A stretch of 64,000 bases of DNA, taken from contig NC_087064.1 in the NCBI RefSeq assembly GCF_963678635.1, forward strand, positions 32,650,369 through 32,714,368, read 5' to 3'. The notes beneath the pieces are model-generated. The model saw only the letters and a program-made list of their open reading frames with translations, had not been told where the DNA came from and ran no database searches. Of this stretch, positions 10,652 through 22,349 are shown one piece after another. How positions within the stretch are numbered: position 1 is the first letter of the stretch; the number at the start of each line of letters is the position of its first letter. The stretch comes from Symsagittifera roscoffensis. Its lineage: Eukaryota; Xenacoelomorpha; Acoela; Convolutidae. The position numbers and the translations under genes were made by a program.

Positions 10652-11149
10652 CTAAATAGTGTCATGATTTATAAATAGTGTTATGAAAAATCTGATTAAT
10701 TAAGTTTTCTTAGGTACAACTGATTGTAATTACTATCAAATTTAAAATAAAAATTAAAAAAACAGGAAACTTTTATCGTGAATGTAAATTTTGATCCGAA
10801 TACGTGAAAATTCAGCCCTTTAAGTCCTATAGGTAGATTTGACCTAAAGTTGATCTAAATTTGTCCCATCCTCTCAAATAAGTTGTACTGCAGATATTGT
10901 AATTTTTTAAAGCATGATTTCAGTAGCTGTTATTTTTTTACGAAAATTTTCCCCGCATTTTCAATTTAGTGTGCGGATTAATATATTTTAATGATTTATT
11001 CTCAATTTTCAACGAAACGTTTAGTCAATATTTTATTCTGAAAATTCATTGTTTTGCTTTGTAAAAAACTTGGCAATTTTTAGCCTCTATTGGCAATTTG
11101 TTGACACTTTTTTGCCTTCATTGGCAATTTGATACCCCGTGTTTATCTG

Positions 11150-11395
11150 CCTTATTAGTGGTTAGTGGGACCGTCTACGGCAAAATGGATGACATCTATC
11201 TCCCCCTCGGAAGCAAGACCCGAGATTGGGACCGGGGGCAATTAAAAAAGGAAATGGGACTCTTAATCTCAAGGTTGCGGGTTTGATTCCATTTCATGGC
11301 AAAAGTTTTTTTCAAGGCCTGTTCTCACTTAAGAGTTATTTTTCGGCGTTTTGTTGCTTGTGTTTGCGAAGTGCAGCTTCGCATCTGTGGTCTCA
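11150..11395 (+). mobile_element. tRNA-Lys-like SINE with hairpin tail
   Basis: The tRNA-like 3' half GACTCTTAATCTCAAGG then GCGGGTTTGATTCC (about 11256-11290) resembles eukaryotic tRNA-Lys(CUU) around the anticodon and T arm. The tail GCGAAGTGCAGCTTCGCATC, then TGTGG, is at 11366-11390. The 5' half is less tRNA-like. Confidence 0.6.
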
Positions 11396-11477
11396 GCACC
11401 AAAAGCTTTAGCTTTTTTTTTCTAACATTTAGAATGAATAACCTTCTGAATAACGTTCCTAATGGAGCAGATGAGAT

Positions 11478-11478
11478 C

Positions 11479-11510
<32 letters not shown>

Positions 11511-11526
11511 AAGATAGAGAGAAAAA
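11478..11526. repeat. GA-rich microsatellite
   Basis: Short (GA)n/(GAAA) tract in the LITAF intron. Confidence 0.9.
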
Positions 11527-11924
11527 AGGGTCTAATTCTTTCAACAGAATATTAAACATAGAAATAGCAGACATTTTGCCTTTTTTTAATGATTTTTTTT
11601 TCGGTTTAGTTGCCTCATGAAGCGTCGTTAATTTAACAACGTTCGTCTGCCCCGTTACCTCTTGATAAGTTTTATTTAATAATAAATTTATCACTGCTAG
11701 TTGTTTTTTTTTGGAAAATTTTTTCCTCCAATTGAACGTACTAAATGAATCGAAATTTGGGTTGAATTTTGATCATTTTTTCAAATTTTTTTGGCTCACT
11801 GGTTTTCGTTTTTGTTGTTTTGAATATTTGTTTTGCCATTAAGAGTAGATGAACATAGTGAAGTCACCAATATAGTTCGAGATAGTTTTTTTTCGATTTT
11901 TGCGGTTTGATTTTTTGAATAAAC

Positions 11925-12230
11925 TTGCGAGAGCAAGTGTCTTGTAATGGGGAACTAGACTATTTTCCGCGTAAAAAACTATACTTATGAGAAATTGAAC
12001 TTATTTTTATCATTGAATCGTAACAACTTCTAGGTTCCATCGCATTTAGCCTAAAGGTAACACGGCTGCTTTTGCATCCTATGGTGTGGCTTCGATTCAC
12101 GGCAAGACCTTGTTTTTTCAGTATGTAAAATTGAATTTTTTTCCGGTAAAAATTAAATAGTTGGACTTTCGTTTGTCTGCTCAAGTTCTGTCGGCTTAGG
12201 TGCCACATCTATGATTTTTTCTTAGCTGTA
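11925..12230 (+). mobile_element. tRNA-like SINE, second head type
   Basis: The head GCAAGTGTCTTGTAATGGGG, then AACTAGACTATTTTCC, is followed by a tRNA-like block at about 12045-12105. That block has A-box-like TAGCCTAAAGGTAA and B box GGCTTCGATTC. The T-rich region after it contains the TGTCTGCTCA...GTCGGCTTAG segment also seen in the SINE at 17440-18015. A hairpin relic, GCGAAGCTCCACTTCGTCTC, lies farther off at 13284-13303. Confidence 0.55.
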
Positions 12231-14349
12231 AGCAAGAATCATGGTAATTGCAAGTGTTGTTCCTTCTAGTTTCAGGAGAGAGTGACTTGAAACTTTTTAA
12301 AGTTTCATAATAATAATAAAGCGTTTTTTCAGCTCAACTAGTGTCTGCTCAAAAGATTGTCGTCTTTGTTTCCGCTTTCGTAAAATGTTCCTATGCTTAT
12401 TTAAAATTCAAATGTCATGCTTGACATGTTTGCCTAGACTTCTTGTGTGATAAAAACAGGTATTATGAAAATGATTGGGTTTTTTTTATTTTTTAATTTT
12501 TTGAGACGCTTTGGTAAATTTTGCGGAATTTTTAAAAAGGTAATCAAAAAACCCTTTTAAAAATCAAGGTCATCAAAGGTAATAAAACACCGGTTAATCA
12601 AAAAAGGGTATCAATGGAAAGACCGCCTACTCCCCTGCGAAAATCTCCTCTGCGCAAGCGGCTTGGGCCAATTTTACACATAAAGCTAGGATTCTCAGTA
12701 AAATCACATTATTGATTTGACCGTTTTTTGGAAACTTTTTAGCTTTTCTCACAAACTACGCCGCCAATTCTCAAGATAAGTGTGCAATCGCGAAACCCGG
12801 TTTATGGAATTTTTTCTGCTTTAGCGACCATGACCTACTTTTTGCAGAAAAACAATTATTGATAGCGGAAATTCAAGTTTTTGAAGTTTTGACGTTTTTA
12901 TAAATTTTTTGAATTTACTTAAAACCTACCCTTTCGAAAGAATCGGTTGTGAGACTTTTTCTGTAGAAGTGGCGACGCCTAAATTTTTTGTAAGAAAAAT
13001 GTTGTGTCTTTGGGAAACTTTCAATATCTCAAAAATTTTCAATCTTCTCACCTATTTTATTAGAGAAACTAAGATTTCGGGCGAAGTCCAATATTTGATA
13101 TTACTCATTTCATCCCGCATCAAAAGAACAAATTAAAAAATATCAAACACATATTTTAGTAGGGCCTCTAAAATTGTTTTATCGAGACATAAAGACAATT
13201 TTCGTTCACCTAGTTTTTTTTCAACATTTTTCATTTTTTTTCTACTTATGTTTTTTGTTTGTTTTTATGGTATTGCATGTGGTGCGAAGCTCCACTTCGT
13301 CTCGATGCTTATTTTGAAGTCCAGTTCCTTTCCTTCAAAAAATGAAGGCAAATTTGCTATCAAATAGCAAAAGTAACAAGGTCACGAAAAACATGATTGT
13401 CTTCTAGTTTAGCAAGTGGAATTTAATTTCAGATTTTCCAGCGGAATTTTTTTTAAACCTATAAATCCAGTTTGCTAGATGGGATAATTTTATCAAAAAA
13501 CAGCCAACTATAGTTTTTCTGGAAATGCGAAGGTTTTTAAGGCCATAGATTTATTACTTTGTGATTCGAAAGTTGAATGTTTTTTTTTTTCAAGAAAGAA
13601 TTTAGTGTTTTCTCTGTTTCCTTGCGCTCATTGACTCGTTTCCAACTGTCTGTTTTTTTTTCTTTGACTTTGCATTTTAATAGTCCGAAGCTTCGCTCGC
13701 CCTCTGTGTCTACTTTTGAATGGTGCAATACTTTAAGCTACTAACCATCTTCTCTGCTACTAACTATTTTCTCTGCACCAGTTTTGTATCGCAACTGGTG
13801 CAAAGCTCCTGCTTGGCCTGTGTTTGAAGTTTTTTTGCCGTAATCGAAATGAACGCCAGCTTTCTTGTCGTTCCGAAACTCGGGTTGAAAAATATATCGC
13901 TGCGTTGGAATTCTATTTTCGGTCTAAATAAATGAAATTCATTTCGGGTTTGGTAGAATTTTGTGTTTCCTTTTGAAACTGGAAAGTTGAAAAATGTACA
14001 AAATAACTTGAATAATTTATTTTCGGTTTCATTGAGTTCATTAACACTGATCCCATTGCCTGTTGGTTATGTTTTGAGATTTTGTAGGAATGCAACTTTC
14101 AAAAAATACAAGCGCTTCTGTAAAAAGCGCTTGTGAAAATTTAAGGCGAAGAATTTTTTTTTTGAATTTGCTGTTTTTTAGTTTATTAGATATAAGGAAA
14201 GTTAATGTAGTCGCTATTTGACATAAAAGTTGAGCAGATCTTCAAATTTTGCGAAAACTTAGTTTCAACCGAAAAAAAAATTTCACTAAAATTATGTGAT
14301 TTTTATTTGTCCCAAACTGATTTTTGTTGCTCTGGCGATTCTTCAGAAC

Positions 14350-14355
14350 CACTAT

Positions 14356-14431
<76 letters not shown>

Positions 14432-14472
14432 ATCTATATCTATCTATACCTATCTATATCTATCTATACTAT
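14350..14472. repeat. TATC microsatellite
   Basis: Roughly 120 bp of (TATC)n with some interruptions, in the LITAF intron. The frames through it (IYLSIYLS) are artefacts. Confidence 0.95.
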
Positions 14473-14639
14473 ATTTAACTGCTAGTGACAGCTATCTCCC
14501 ATGTTTAAGCATAATATTTTTGCATGTTTAACGAAAGAATTTTTGCACGTTTAAGCTATATCGTATATTGCAATGGTTAATTTTTTTCGACTTTCCAGTT
14601 TGAATTCAGTGATTATTCCACCGAGTTTAAAATAAGCAG

Positions 14640-16140
14640 CCCAATAGTGGTACGCTGTCAGGATTCCCCAAGGGGTTGCGAATTTGGCCTCCAATTAAGA
14701 ATGCTCAAATCCTTTTAGTGTACGAGTGCGACGATTACAAAATAATTTACAAAACATGAAAATCCCAACTCTGTAGTTGGGTGCTTTCAGAGTACTCTCG
14801 AGGATTGCGAATCTTTTCTCCAAATGTGACGGCTCAAATCCTTGTAGTTTCCGAGATATGACGTTTTTTGTGATTTTTTTTTTAAATTTTCAGAAAACTT
14901 AAACGAAATTTTTTTCTTAAAAATTTCACATTCTCAACCATGTATTTGGGGGCTATCAGAGTACTCTCAGGGGTTGCGAACCTTGCTTCCAATTATGACT
15001 GCCCAAATCCTTGTAGTTATCGAGATATGACTTTTTTGTGATTTTTTCAAAAAATTTTCAGGAAACTTAAACGAAATTTTTTCTTCAAAATTTCAAATTC
15101 TCAAACATGTAGTTGGGGGCTATCAAAGTACTCTCAGGAGTTGCGAACCTTGCCTCCAATTATGGTTGCTCAAATCCTTGTAGTTTTCGAGATATGACTT
15201 TTTTGTGTTTTTTTTTTCAAAAGTTTTCAGAAAACACATTACAAAATATTTTAGAAAACTTGGAATTCTCAACCCTGTATTTGGGTGCTATCAGAGTAGT
15301 CTCTAGAATTGCGAATCTTGTCGCCAATTATGACGGCTGAACTCCTCGTAGTTGTCGAGATATGACGTTTTTTGTGATTTTTTCAAAAAAAATTTCAGGA
15401 ATTTTAAACGCAATTTTTTGTTCATAATTTCAAATTCTCAAACCTGTATTTGGGGGCTATCAGAGTACTCTCAGGGTATCGAACCTTGCCTCCAATTATG
15501 ACTGCTCAAATCCTTGTACTTTTTGAGATATGACCTCTTTGTGATTTTTTCAAAAAACTTTGAGGAAACTTAAACGAAATTTTTTTCTTCAAAATATGAA
15601 CTTCCCTTCCCTGTAGTTGGGGGCTATCAGAGTACTCTCAGGGTATCGAACCTTGCCTCCAATTATGACTGCTCAAATCCTTGTACTTTTTGAGATATGA
15701 CCTCTTTGTGATTTTTTCAAAAAACTTTGAGGAAACTTAAACGAAATTTTTTTCTTCAAAATATGAACTTCCCTTCCCTGTAGTTGGGGGCTGTCAGAGT
15801 ACTCTCAGGGTTGCGAACCTTGCCTCCAATTATGACAGCTCAAATCCTTGTAGTTTTCGAGATGACGTTTTTTGTGATTTTTTTGAAAAAGTTTTCAGGA
15901 AACTTCAACGAATTTTTTTTTTCAAATTCTCAACCATGTAGTTGGGTGCTGCCAGGGCACTCTCAGTCGTTGCGAATCTTGCCTCCAAATATGACTACTC
16001 AAAAATTTGTAGCTCTCGAGATTTGACGTTTTCGGGATTTGACGGAAAATTGGAATTAAAAAAAGTTTATAAAGTTTGAAATTACCAACCCTGTAATTGG
16101 GTGCTGTCAGAGCACACTAAAAGCCTGCAGATCTGGTTTC
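14640..16140. repeat. ~167-bp tandem repeat, about nine units
   Basis: Units carry TGTAGTTGGGGGCTATCAGA, then GTACTCTCAGGGTTGCGAAC, TTGCCTCCAATTATGACTGC and GAGATATGACGTTTTTTGTG. The GGGCT(A/G)TCAG core starts near 14782, 14951, 15118, 15286, 15455, 15622, 15789, 15947 and 16102, giving steps of 169, 167, 168, 169, 167, 167, 158 and 155 bp. Units at about 15455-15621 and 15622-15788 are nearly identical, a recent duplication. The array is close to nucleosome length and lies in the LITAF intron. Confidence 0.92.
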
Positions 16141-16312
16141 CAATATATATGTGGTTTTTCATGAATTGTCAAAAATTCGAAGCACCGGAGGTGCGTTTTA
16201 CGCTAGTTTTATTGATTTGACTGTGATTCTAGTCCAGATATGAGGCAATTATTTTAGGGGATTTCAAAAGCTCAACGTCTATTTTTTGATATATGTAATG
16301 TCTGTTGCTCAC

Positions 16313-16478
16313 CTGGGCCAATCCAGATTCCCTGGCGCGGCTCGCTGACTCTGAACCCTGGTGACCCATATCCATGGGGTGTGCTGCTCTCAGTTGACCC
16401 GTAAGGTGGAGGTTGGACTCGACCAGTTGGTTCTTTGTATGTCGATGACTCATAAGATGGCGGCGCTGAGGCAGCCAT
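16313..16478 (-). CDS. LITAF: LITAF-like protein, exon 1 (Pro-rich N terminus)
   Basis: First coding exon, ATG at 16478, residues 1-55. The N terminus has two PY motifs, PPSY (residues 6-9) and PPPY (23-26). In LITAF proteins such motifs recruit WW-domain ubiquitin ligases of the NEDD4/ITCH type. The rest is Ser/Gly/Pro/Tyr-rich and probably disordered. Donor GTGAGC follows GGCCCAG; the split Gly codon continues with EHFYAQPTAY in exon 2. The start is chosen because the PY-rich peptide begins there. The gene is head to head with the ISG12-like gene. Confidence 0.85.
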
Positions 16479-17114
16479 TGATGAAATGCCAGAAAAACTC
16501 CTGCTAATTTCAAAGGGATAATTTGTACAGAGATAGGTTTAATAAATCAATTATACCAGTGTATCATTGATATCAGATAAATGATATAGTTTATACATTT
16601 TTTCCTTGAAGTAAGTTCTGTTCTTTAAACGAATTTTTTGTTGATAGACTAAGGAAGTTTTAAAAAACTAAACTATGTTGTGCTCCTAATCTATTGAAGA
16701 TTATGCTGGAAAATATATGTTGCTTTTAAGCACCATATGGCGAGCATAGGCTTTAGATCAACACGCAATAGTTTTCACTTTAGTGCTCCTTAAAAATATG
16801 AATTACATTAAACTATGCCATATAATTGAATGATCCTTTGGTATAGCTCGACTGGTCGCTCTCGATAACAGACATTGTTCTGTTCCTAGATTTTTTAATG
16901 AAATTTTTTTTCAGATAGAGTATTCGACTAAAAGATTATATTAAAAAGATTAAACTGAAGCATTTTTCAAAGGTAATTTCGATGTGGATTCTAAAATTGA
17001 GAAAATAGCTAGGTAATTACTGGCAGATCATCAAAGGATGCAATATTAGATGGGTTACTGATGACTATCACGTTTTGAAATTCCAGTAGTTTTTAGTTTG
17101 GTGTTTCTTCAGAA
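16479..17114. promoter_or_regulatory. Divergent 5' region shared by LITAF-like and ISG12-like genes
   Basis: The 636 bp between the two start codons should contain both 5' UTRs and probably a two-way promoter. A STAT-type TTCN3GAA site, TTCCTTGAA, is at 16612-16620, but such a 9-mer can occur by chance. No NF-kB consensus was noticed. A weak tRNA-like stretch (TATAGCTCGACTGGTCG) is near 16842. An acceptor-like TTTCTTCAG just before 17113 suggests that the ISG12 5' UTR is itself spliced, so its promoter may lie farther left. Confidence 0.45.
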
Positions 17115-17294
17115 ATGACTAAAATGCCGGAAAATAACAAAGAACGTAATCAGAGATTTAAAACGATGTTCAAATACGGCGCCTTTGCGGGAATAGGATG
17201 CATAACAGCTCCCTTTGTTGCAAGTTTTGGACTGTCTTTGATGGGCTTTAAGTCTGCAGGCATAGCTGCAGGTTCATTGGCTGCTACTTTGCAG
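17115..17294 (+). CDS. ISG12/IFI27-family protein, exon 1
   Basis: First coding exon of a 150-residue protein (60 codons, phase 0; donor GTCAGT). A short basic start precedes YGAFAGIGCITAPFVASFGL, then GFKSAGIAAGSLAATLQ, the family's signature Gly/Ala-rich hydrophobic segment. ISG12/IFI6 proteins are small, very hydrophobic proteins of mitochondria, ER or nuclear membrane. In vertebrates they are interferon-induced and tied to apoptosis and antiviral state. Invertebrates lack type I interferon, so that regulation cannot be assumed. The exon break after ATLQ, followed by SIGAGG, sits in the conserved core. Confidence 0.85.
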
Positions 17295-17435
17295 GTCAGT
17301 TCATTTACAAAATTGTTTTTAAAAAAATGCGCACTTTCTACCATAATTTTTCTCGACAAAAAGAGTTCAACAGGTTTTTTGTGATGCATTTTCACAATGG
17401 GATATTTGTTAACCAACACAGCTTTAGAATTGTTA

Positions 17436-18015
17436 CCCTTGCGACAGCAAGTGTATTGCAATCGGGTACTAGACTTTTTTCCCGTAAACAACTTTGTCCA
17501 CAGGGCTCATTGGACTCATTGCACTGGCGGTACCTCGGCTCATAATGAATTCAAGTTTGGTAGTGTCTCTTGCACACTTAGCTTGGTGGTAACAAATAGA
17601 GTTTTTTGCTTTTTCGGTTTATTGTCCGTCTGTTTATTTTTGTCGGCTTAGTTCCCGTAGCTCGATGGTTCAGCTTTATTCCAAGTTGCTGTAACCCCAA
17701 TGCTTGAAACGACAAAGCCCGGAAGTTCGATTCCAATTGAAACTTGTTTTTCTTGCACATAGAAAATTTTGGCTACTTTAGATTGTCTGCTTAGTTTTTC
17801 AGAAAGGACTTTTTTTGAAAACTTGGTTTTCTGTATAGCATTCTCAAAGCTCTTCGTAGAGTTTCTTATGGTGCAGGCAATTTTGTTCCGGATATTTTGG
17901 GCTTTTGTAGCAATTTTTGATGACAAAAACGACTTTTTGAATTTCCGTTTGATTTTCATAGTCAATCATATTTGTATCGCAAATGGTGCGAAGTTCAGCT
18001 TCGCCTCGGTGTATC
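17436..18015 (+). mobile_element. Full-length tRNA-like SINE with hairpin tail
   Basis: Clearest full copy of the second head type: GCAAGTGTATTGCAATCGGG, then TACTAGACTTTTTTCCCGT, at about 17452-17490. The tRNA-like block at about 17655-17740 has A box TAGCTCGATGGTTCAG and B box AAGTTCGATTCC. The tail GCGAAGTTCAGCTTCGCCTC, then GGTG, is at 17988-18011. About 580 bp, in the ISG12 intron. Confidence 0.7.
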
Positions 18016-20032
18016 AATAATGGCTTTAACAAGTTATTAAATGACGCACAATAACTTTTCTGCCAAAGTTCTTTGTTGTTCCCGAATAGCCGAAATATTT
18101 GCTTAACTATGGGACTTAAAATGCAAACTCTGATTCACGCCGTATAATTCTCTCGCAGAATTTAAGCGCAGCGGAGGAAGAGCGCGGTAGTTGCCATCAT
18201 CGTGTACTCAATAAGTATATTTATTTTGCTACATTTCAATATTTTTGGGTCAGATCCGAGAGAATTTTTTTGTGAGCGGAGTATTTGACTTTGTGACATG
18301 CACCCAAGTTATAGAGGTTTCAGAAAAAGTCCGGATGTGAATGGTTTATTGGTGTTTGCTATATTGACGTGAAAGCTCCCTCAGTTTTACGTTAAGGTTT
18401 TTTTTTAAAATGAAGTATGCCCTGATAGTGCATTCGGGTACTAGACGTTTTTCCCTTAAATAACTTTGTTCACAGAATAGTCAGTTTTATAGAAACGATA
18501 AATTTCTGAAAGTTCAAAAGAACTAATCGTCATTTAGGTAGTCAATAGGTGGAGTCTGTTTCTGGTAAATTTCTTGAAAAAATGTCATTTTTTGCTGATT
18601 TGTTGTTTTCGGTCTAGTTTCCGATTTTTCATGGCTTTTGTTTGAGCTGGTTCTGTTTTTCAGCTTACTTTGTAAATTTTAGATTTTTTTATTTAAAATT
18701 TTTTGCTATAATTTCTCTAATTTGTCATTTAACCAAGTCTGGTTTTCATGAATTCATTTTTTTTTTCAATTAAAGGTTTGCAGCTTGTTTTATCGTCTTA
18801 GTCAGCTTATAATGCGTAGTTCTGAGGACACACAAGTTCATGTAAGAGAAATCAAGGTATTATGAAAATGTATGGGATTCATTTTTCATTTTAATTAATT
18901 TTGAGATTTTTCGGAAATTTTTTCATTTATCGCTTAGATTTTAATTTTCCTCAAAAGCTACTTCACCGATTTTCAAAATATTGGACCAATGGAAAGACCG
19001 GTTACTACATTGTGCGTCTGCATATTTTGCTAGTCATTTTTCTTTGCAGTACTCACCATCGACGACCTTTGAAAATTTCAACGGGGGAATGTTTTTTTCG
19101 TTTTTTTTTTTGCTTTTTTTTCTCAGAATACCCTGCCAAATCTGAGATAAAGGTTTCAATGGAAGGAAAAGATAGCAGGGATCTTTTTTACATACGCCGC
19201 TACGCGTTAATTTTTAAAGAAAGTCGCTCCGCTTCGCCTTTGTTTTTAAAATTGATGGCCAGGCTCTTTCCAAGACCAACGTGTTTTGACGATGCTCCCT
19301 TCTGTTATGAATCAAAATTTTTAAAAAGTTAAATCCGATTAGCTCTCATTTATTGCGTAAGTCAGGATTTAATTGCATTAAGTTGAGTGCAATACCGGGC
19401 AATCAAATTGCGTTGTCTTAGCAAAACAGAGAATTTACAAAGTAAATTTGAGAAATTCTCACATAGTTATAGAAAGGTTATTTATACATCTGAAAGGTTG
19501 ATTTCGAAGACCGCGGATTGATGCAAGAAAACGAGGGAGAAATGCGCATTTTTTTTTCGTTGCATGTGTCGCATATGAAGTAATATCAGTTGATCTAAGA
19601 CGATATTGATAAAAGTTCTAATGAAAATAGAGAAACAAATAGAGAACAAGAAAATTATTATTTTTTTTCGATAAGAACATGAACTAAAAAAAAAAGAAAT
19701 CATGACTACAATATAATGCAAATAAAAGCTAAAAATTAGAGTTAGTTGTTCTGTCATTTCTTGAGTATGCTATCACTTCCGTCAGAAAAACCACAGCTTT
19801 GAAAAAGATTTCGAAATATCTCGGAGCCTTATCAATCTCTTTTAGGCATATCAAGAACTCTTTCGTGTGTATTTCGCCGCTTATCCGTATTTTTTATTAG
19901 ATTTGAATCATTATCCGAACAGTCTCAAAGTATTATCCGTTTCCGCAAACTATTGCTACGGCCTCGAATGACCTTCCCCGTCTTGTCTGTTTTCGCTTCC
20001 GGCCCACAATATCTCCCATAAAAACCAACTGA

Positions 20033-21308
20033 ACAATCTCGGGGCAGTACAACAGTGCCGAAGTACAACAGTGCCGAAAATGAAAACTTTGTTCAACAGT
20101 GCCGAAAAGGAAAACTTTGTCCAACAGTGCCGAAAGTTTGAATAATGTTCAACATACTAAGTGCGACAATCAAAAATTAAACAGCGATCGTTTACAATCT
20201 TCAGTAAAACTTTTAGATTTTGAGCAAGAAAATTTGCAATTTAGACGTTTTGGCGCCAAAATAATTGTTTATTTTGAAGTTGCAGACATATTGGCGCCAA
20301 AATTGGAGCGATTTTCTTTGATAATTAGCGTCAGTAATTTCCCGCTCTTTAGAAAATGCGTGTAAATTATTCTGCAATTTTCCCGCCATTTTCGGGCTCT
20401 TTTCCAGTTTCCCCCCCTTTCAAATTCAGTTTTGAAAAGCTTATTTAACGTTGTCATAATGCAATGAAATTTGGCGTGCTGAACAAATCGACAACTGTGA
20501 ACAGATTTGTTCTTCATACTTTACAGCGTAACATCACGCATTTAGCCGTAATAACACGTAGAACAAACATAAAACTCGGTATTTTGAAAGGGGGGAACTG
20601 GAAAAGAGCCCATTTTCGGCACTGTTGTACTTCGGCACTGTTGAACGCCCCCACAATCTCTCCCCTAGAATTGGGGGCGTTCAACAGTGCCGAATAAGGC
20701 GGGAAAATATCAGAATAATTCACACGCATTTTCTAAAGAGCGGGAAATTACTGACGCTAATTATCAAAGAAAATCACTGCAATTTTGGCGCCAAAACGTG
20801 TAAGCTGCAAATTTTCTTGCTCAAAATCTTGAAGTTTTACTTAAGATTGTAAACGATCGCTGGGGGACCGACATTTTACCAGACCGACCTTTTACCAGAA
20901 AAGTTATAATATGGACCCTTTACCAGACTCGATAAACAAATTTGATTGACAGATGTATTGACGCCGTTTAGTCTGGTTAAAGACAAGGATTTCACGGTTT
21001 TTCAGCAAAGTTTTGTTTGTTCTAACCGCTTCTTTTTAGAATCTTCCACTAATTTAAATTCATCTTAAACGAATTATGACATTTTGGTCTAATAAAAGGT
21101 CGGTCTGGTAAAAGACCTAGCCCCGATCGCTGTTTATTTTTTGATTAATGCACTTAATATGTTGAAGTTTGTTCAAATTTTTGGCACTGTTGAACAAAGT
21201 TTTCATTTTCGGCACTGTTGAACAAAGAATTCATTTTCGGCACTGTTGAACAAAGTTTTCGTTTTCGGCAGTGTTGTACTTCGGCACTGTTGTACTGCCC
21301 CCTAGAAT
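20033..21308. mobile_element. Large nested palindromic element with CAACAGTGCCGAA repeats
   Basis: Outer arms carry short direct repeats of ACAACAGTGCCGAA at 20045-20140, mirrored as TTCGGCACTGTTG at 21180-21298. Further in, CAGCGATCGTTTACAATCTT (about 20179) pairs with its reverse complement at about 20843-20862, with long matching stretches between. Near the centre is a perfect 20-bp hairpin, CGGCACTGTTGAACGCCCCC at 20633-20652 against 20673-20692, loop 20 nt. A second inverted pair (GGCTCTTTTCCAGTTTCCCC) joins about 20388-20417 with 20585-20615. Non-coding foldback element; the right arm is interrupted at 20862-21123. Confidence 0.8.
20862..21123. mobile_element. 262-bp TIR element with 8-bp target duplication (hAT-like MITE)
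   Basis: It lies inside the right arm of the larger palindrome. CGATCGCT at 20854-20861 is repeated at 21124-21131, as expected for an 8-bp target-site duplication. Ends are inverted: TTTTACCAGACCGACCTTTT near the left and its reverse complement near the right. The 8-bp duplication is typical of hAT transposons; the GGGG-type ends are less typical. Confidence 0.75.
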
Positions 21309-21351
21309 TAAATGTAAATGACAAATTCAAGCTGTAAGGCTTGCAGGTGGC

Positions 21352-21745
21352 GTCCCTCATGCTTGAAGAACCGAATGCTTGAAATTAATTTTAGCTTACT
21401 TTCAGCCAATCAGTAAAATCTCAAAGTAAATCGCGAAACTCTCAAAGTAAGAAAATAAATCCAGGCCATTAGTGTTAATATTGACCGATTAGATAATAAG
21501 CAGATGAGTTTTTGAGATTGAAAAATTCTGATGATTTTGACCTCATTAATCTTGATGATTATCTGAATAGTATTGCGGTTGTAACTCGCAATTTGTAATT
21601 TTTTTGATTATTTTCCACTGATTTAATACATTTTCTGTTAATATTGACTTCGATTTTGTGAGAAAGGCATTTAGCCAATAGAAACGCTTAGCGATTTGGA
21701 TTGGTTAAAATTTTTCAAGCATTCGGTCCTTCAAGCCTGAGAACC
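21352..21745. mobile_element. TIR element with CTTGAAGAACCGAATGCTTG ends
   Basis: Left end GCTTGAAGAACCGAATGCTT (about 21361) is mirrored on the right by CAAGCATTCGGTCCTTCAAG (about 21718-21737). Sub-terminal AGCCAATCAG/GATTGGTT segments are also inverted. Related AGGACCGAATG ends occur in the element at 23032-24235. Non-autonomous; no coding sequence. Confidence 0.6.
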
Positions 21746-22349
21746 CTCCCCAGGCCTGCATATACTATTCACAAATCTCACTGGCTAATAATAGTACTTT
21801 TAAACGAGTGAGATATCTCGAAGAAGACGAAAAGAAGGAAACTGAAAGAGTTCGAAAAACCAGACAGCAAATAAATGCTTAGAAAAATTAGTTGTTTTTC
21901 GAAATTCTTAGAAATCTGGTTTTAACCTCCAACTGACAACTCAATAATTTTGGAGCAGAAATATCCGACGAGCCTTGTATATTTTTGATTTAACGTTTTC
22001 GGGGCGCTTGTTTTTGCAGTAGAAATTTTGATTCCAGCTCATTTTTCGAAATAACTGTGAAAAGTTATACCATACTAATATAGATTTAATATATGAATAG
22101 TAGCTCTGAAGGTGGCCTATGTTTTTTTTGTAAACTATAAAAATCCGATTTATTTTGAAATTTTGCTGCAGGCAAATTTTTCTGCGTGCTATTTAAAATT
22201 TCAATCGTTTATCAAGATAGCTGTAAATATTTCACATATTTGGTTTCAGCTACCGGACACCCATCAAAATTGTATTTTTTGTGAAGAATATGAATGAAAG
22301 TAAAAAAGGTTTTTGATTTAGTCAGATTTATTCGGTTTACTTACTACCA

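Larger units (their letters stand above)
10652..16312 (-). other. Intron of the LITAF-like gene
   Basis: A 5,661-bp intron with donor GTGAGC and acceptor TTTAG (minus strand). It holds two tRNA-like SINEs, a GA run, a TATC run and a ~167-bp tandem repeat, listed separately. Stretches 10700-11080, 12300-13270 and 13750-14340 are AT-rich with no recognised gene. A segment near 12600-12660 (CAATGGAAAGACCG) recurs near 18985. Confidence 0.8.

Noticed and set aside
14296-14531. Frames rich in IYLSIYLS
   Set aside because: Translation of the TATC microsatellite.
16229-16513. 94-codon minus frame overlapping LITAF exon 1
   Set aside because: A different frame from the PY-motif peptide; only the frame starting at 16478 joins exon 2 and the LITAF domain.
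16838-16900. tRNA-like element in the LITAF/ISG12 5' region
   Set aside because: Only an A-box-like TAGCTCGACTGG is present; no convincing B box or tail.
17150-17491. 113-codon minus frame opposite ISG12 exon 1
   Set aside because: Antisense shadow of the Gly/Ala-rich ISG12 coding sequence.
18901-19332. 143-codon plus-strand frame
   Set aside because: Low-complexity F-rich start, and parts recur near 12520-12660 and in SINE tails (CTCCGCTTCGCC), so it is repeat sequence.
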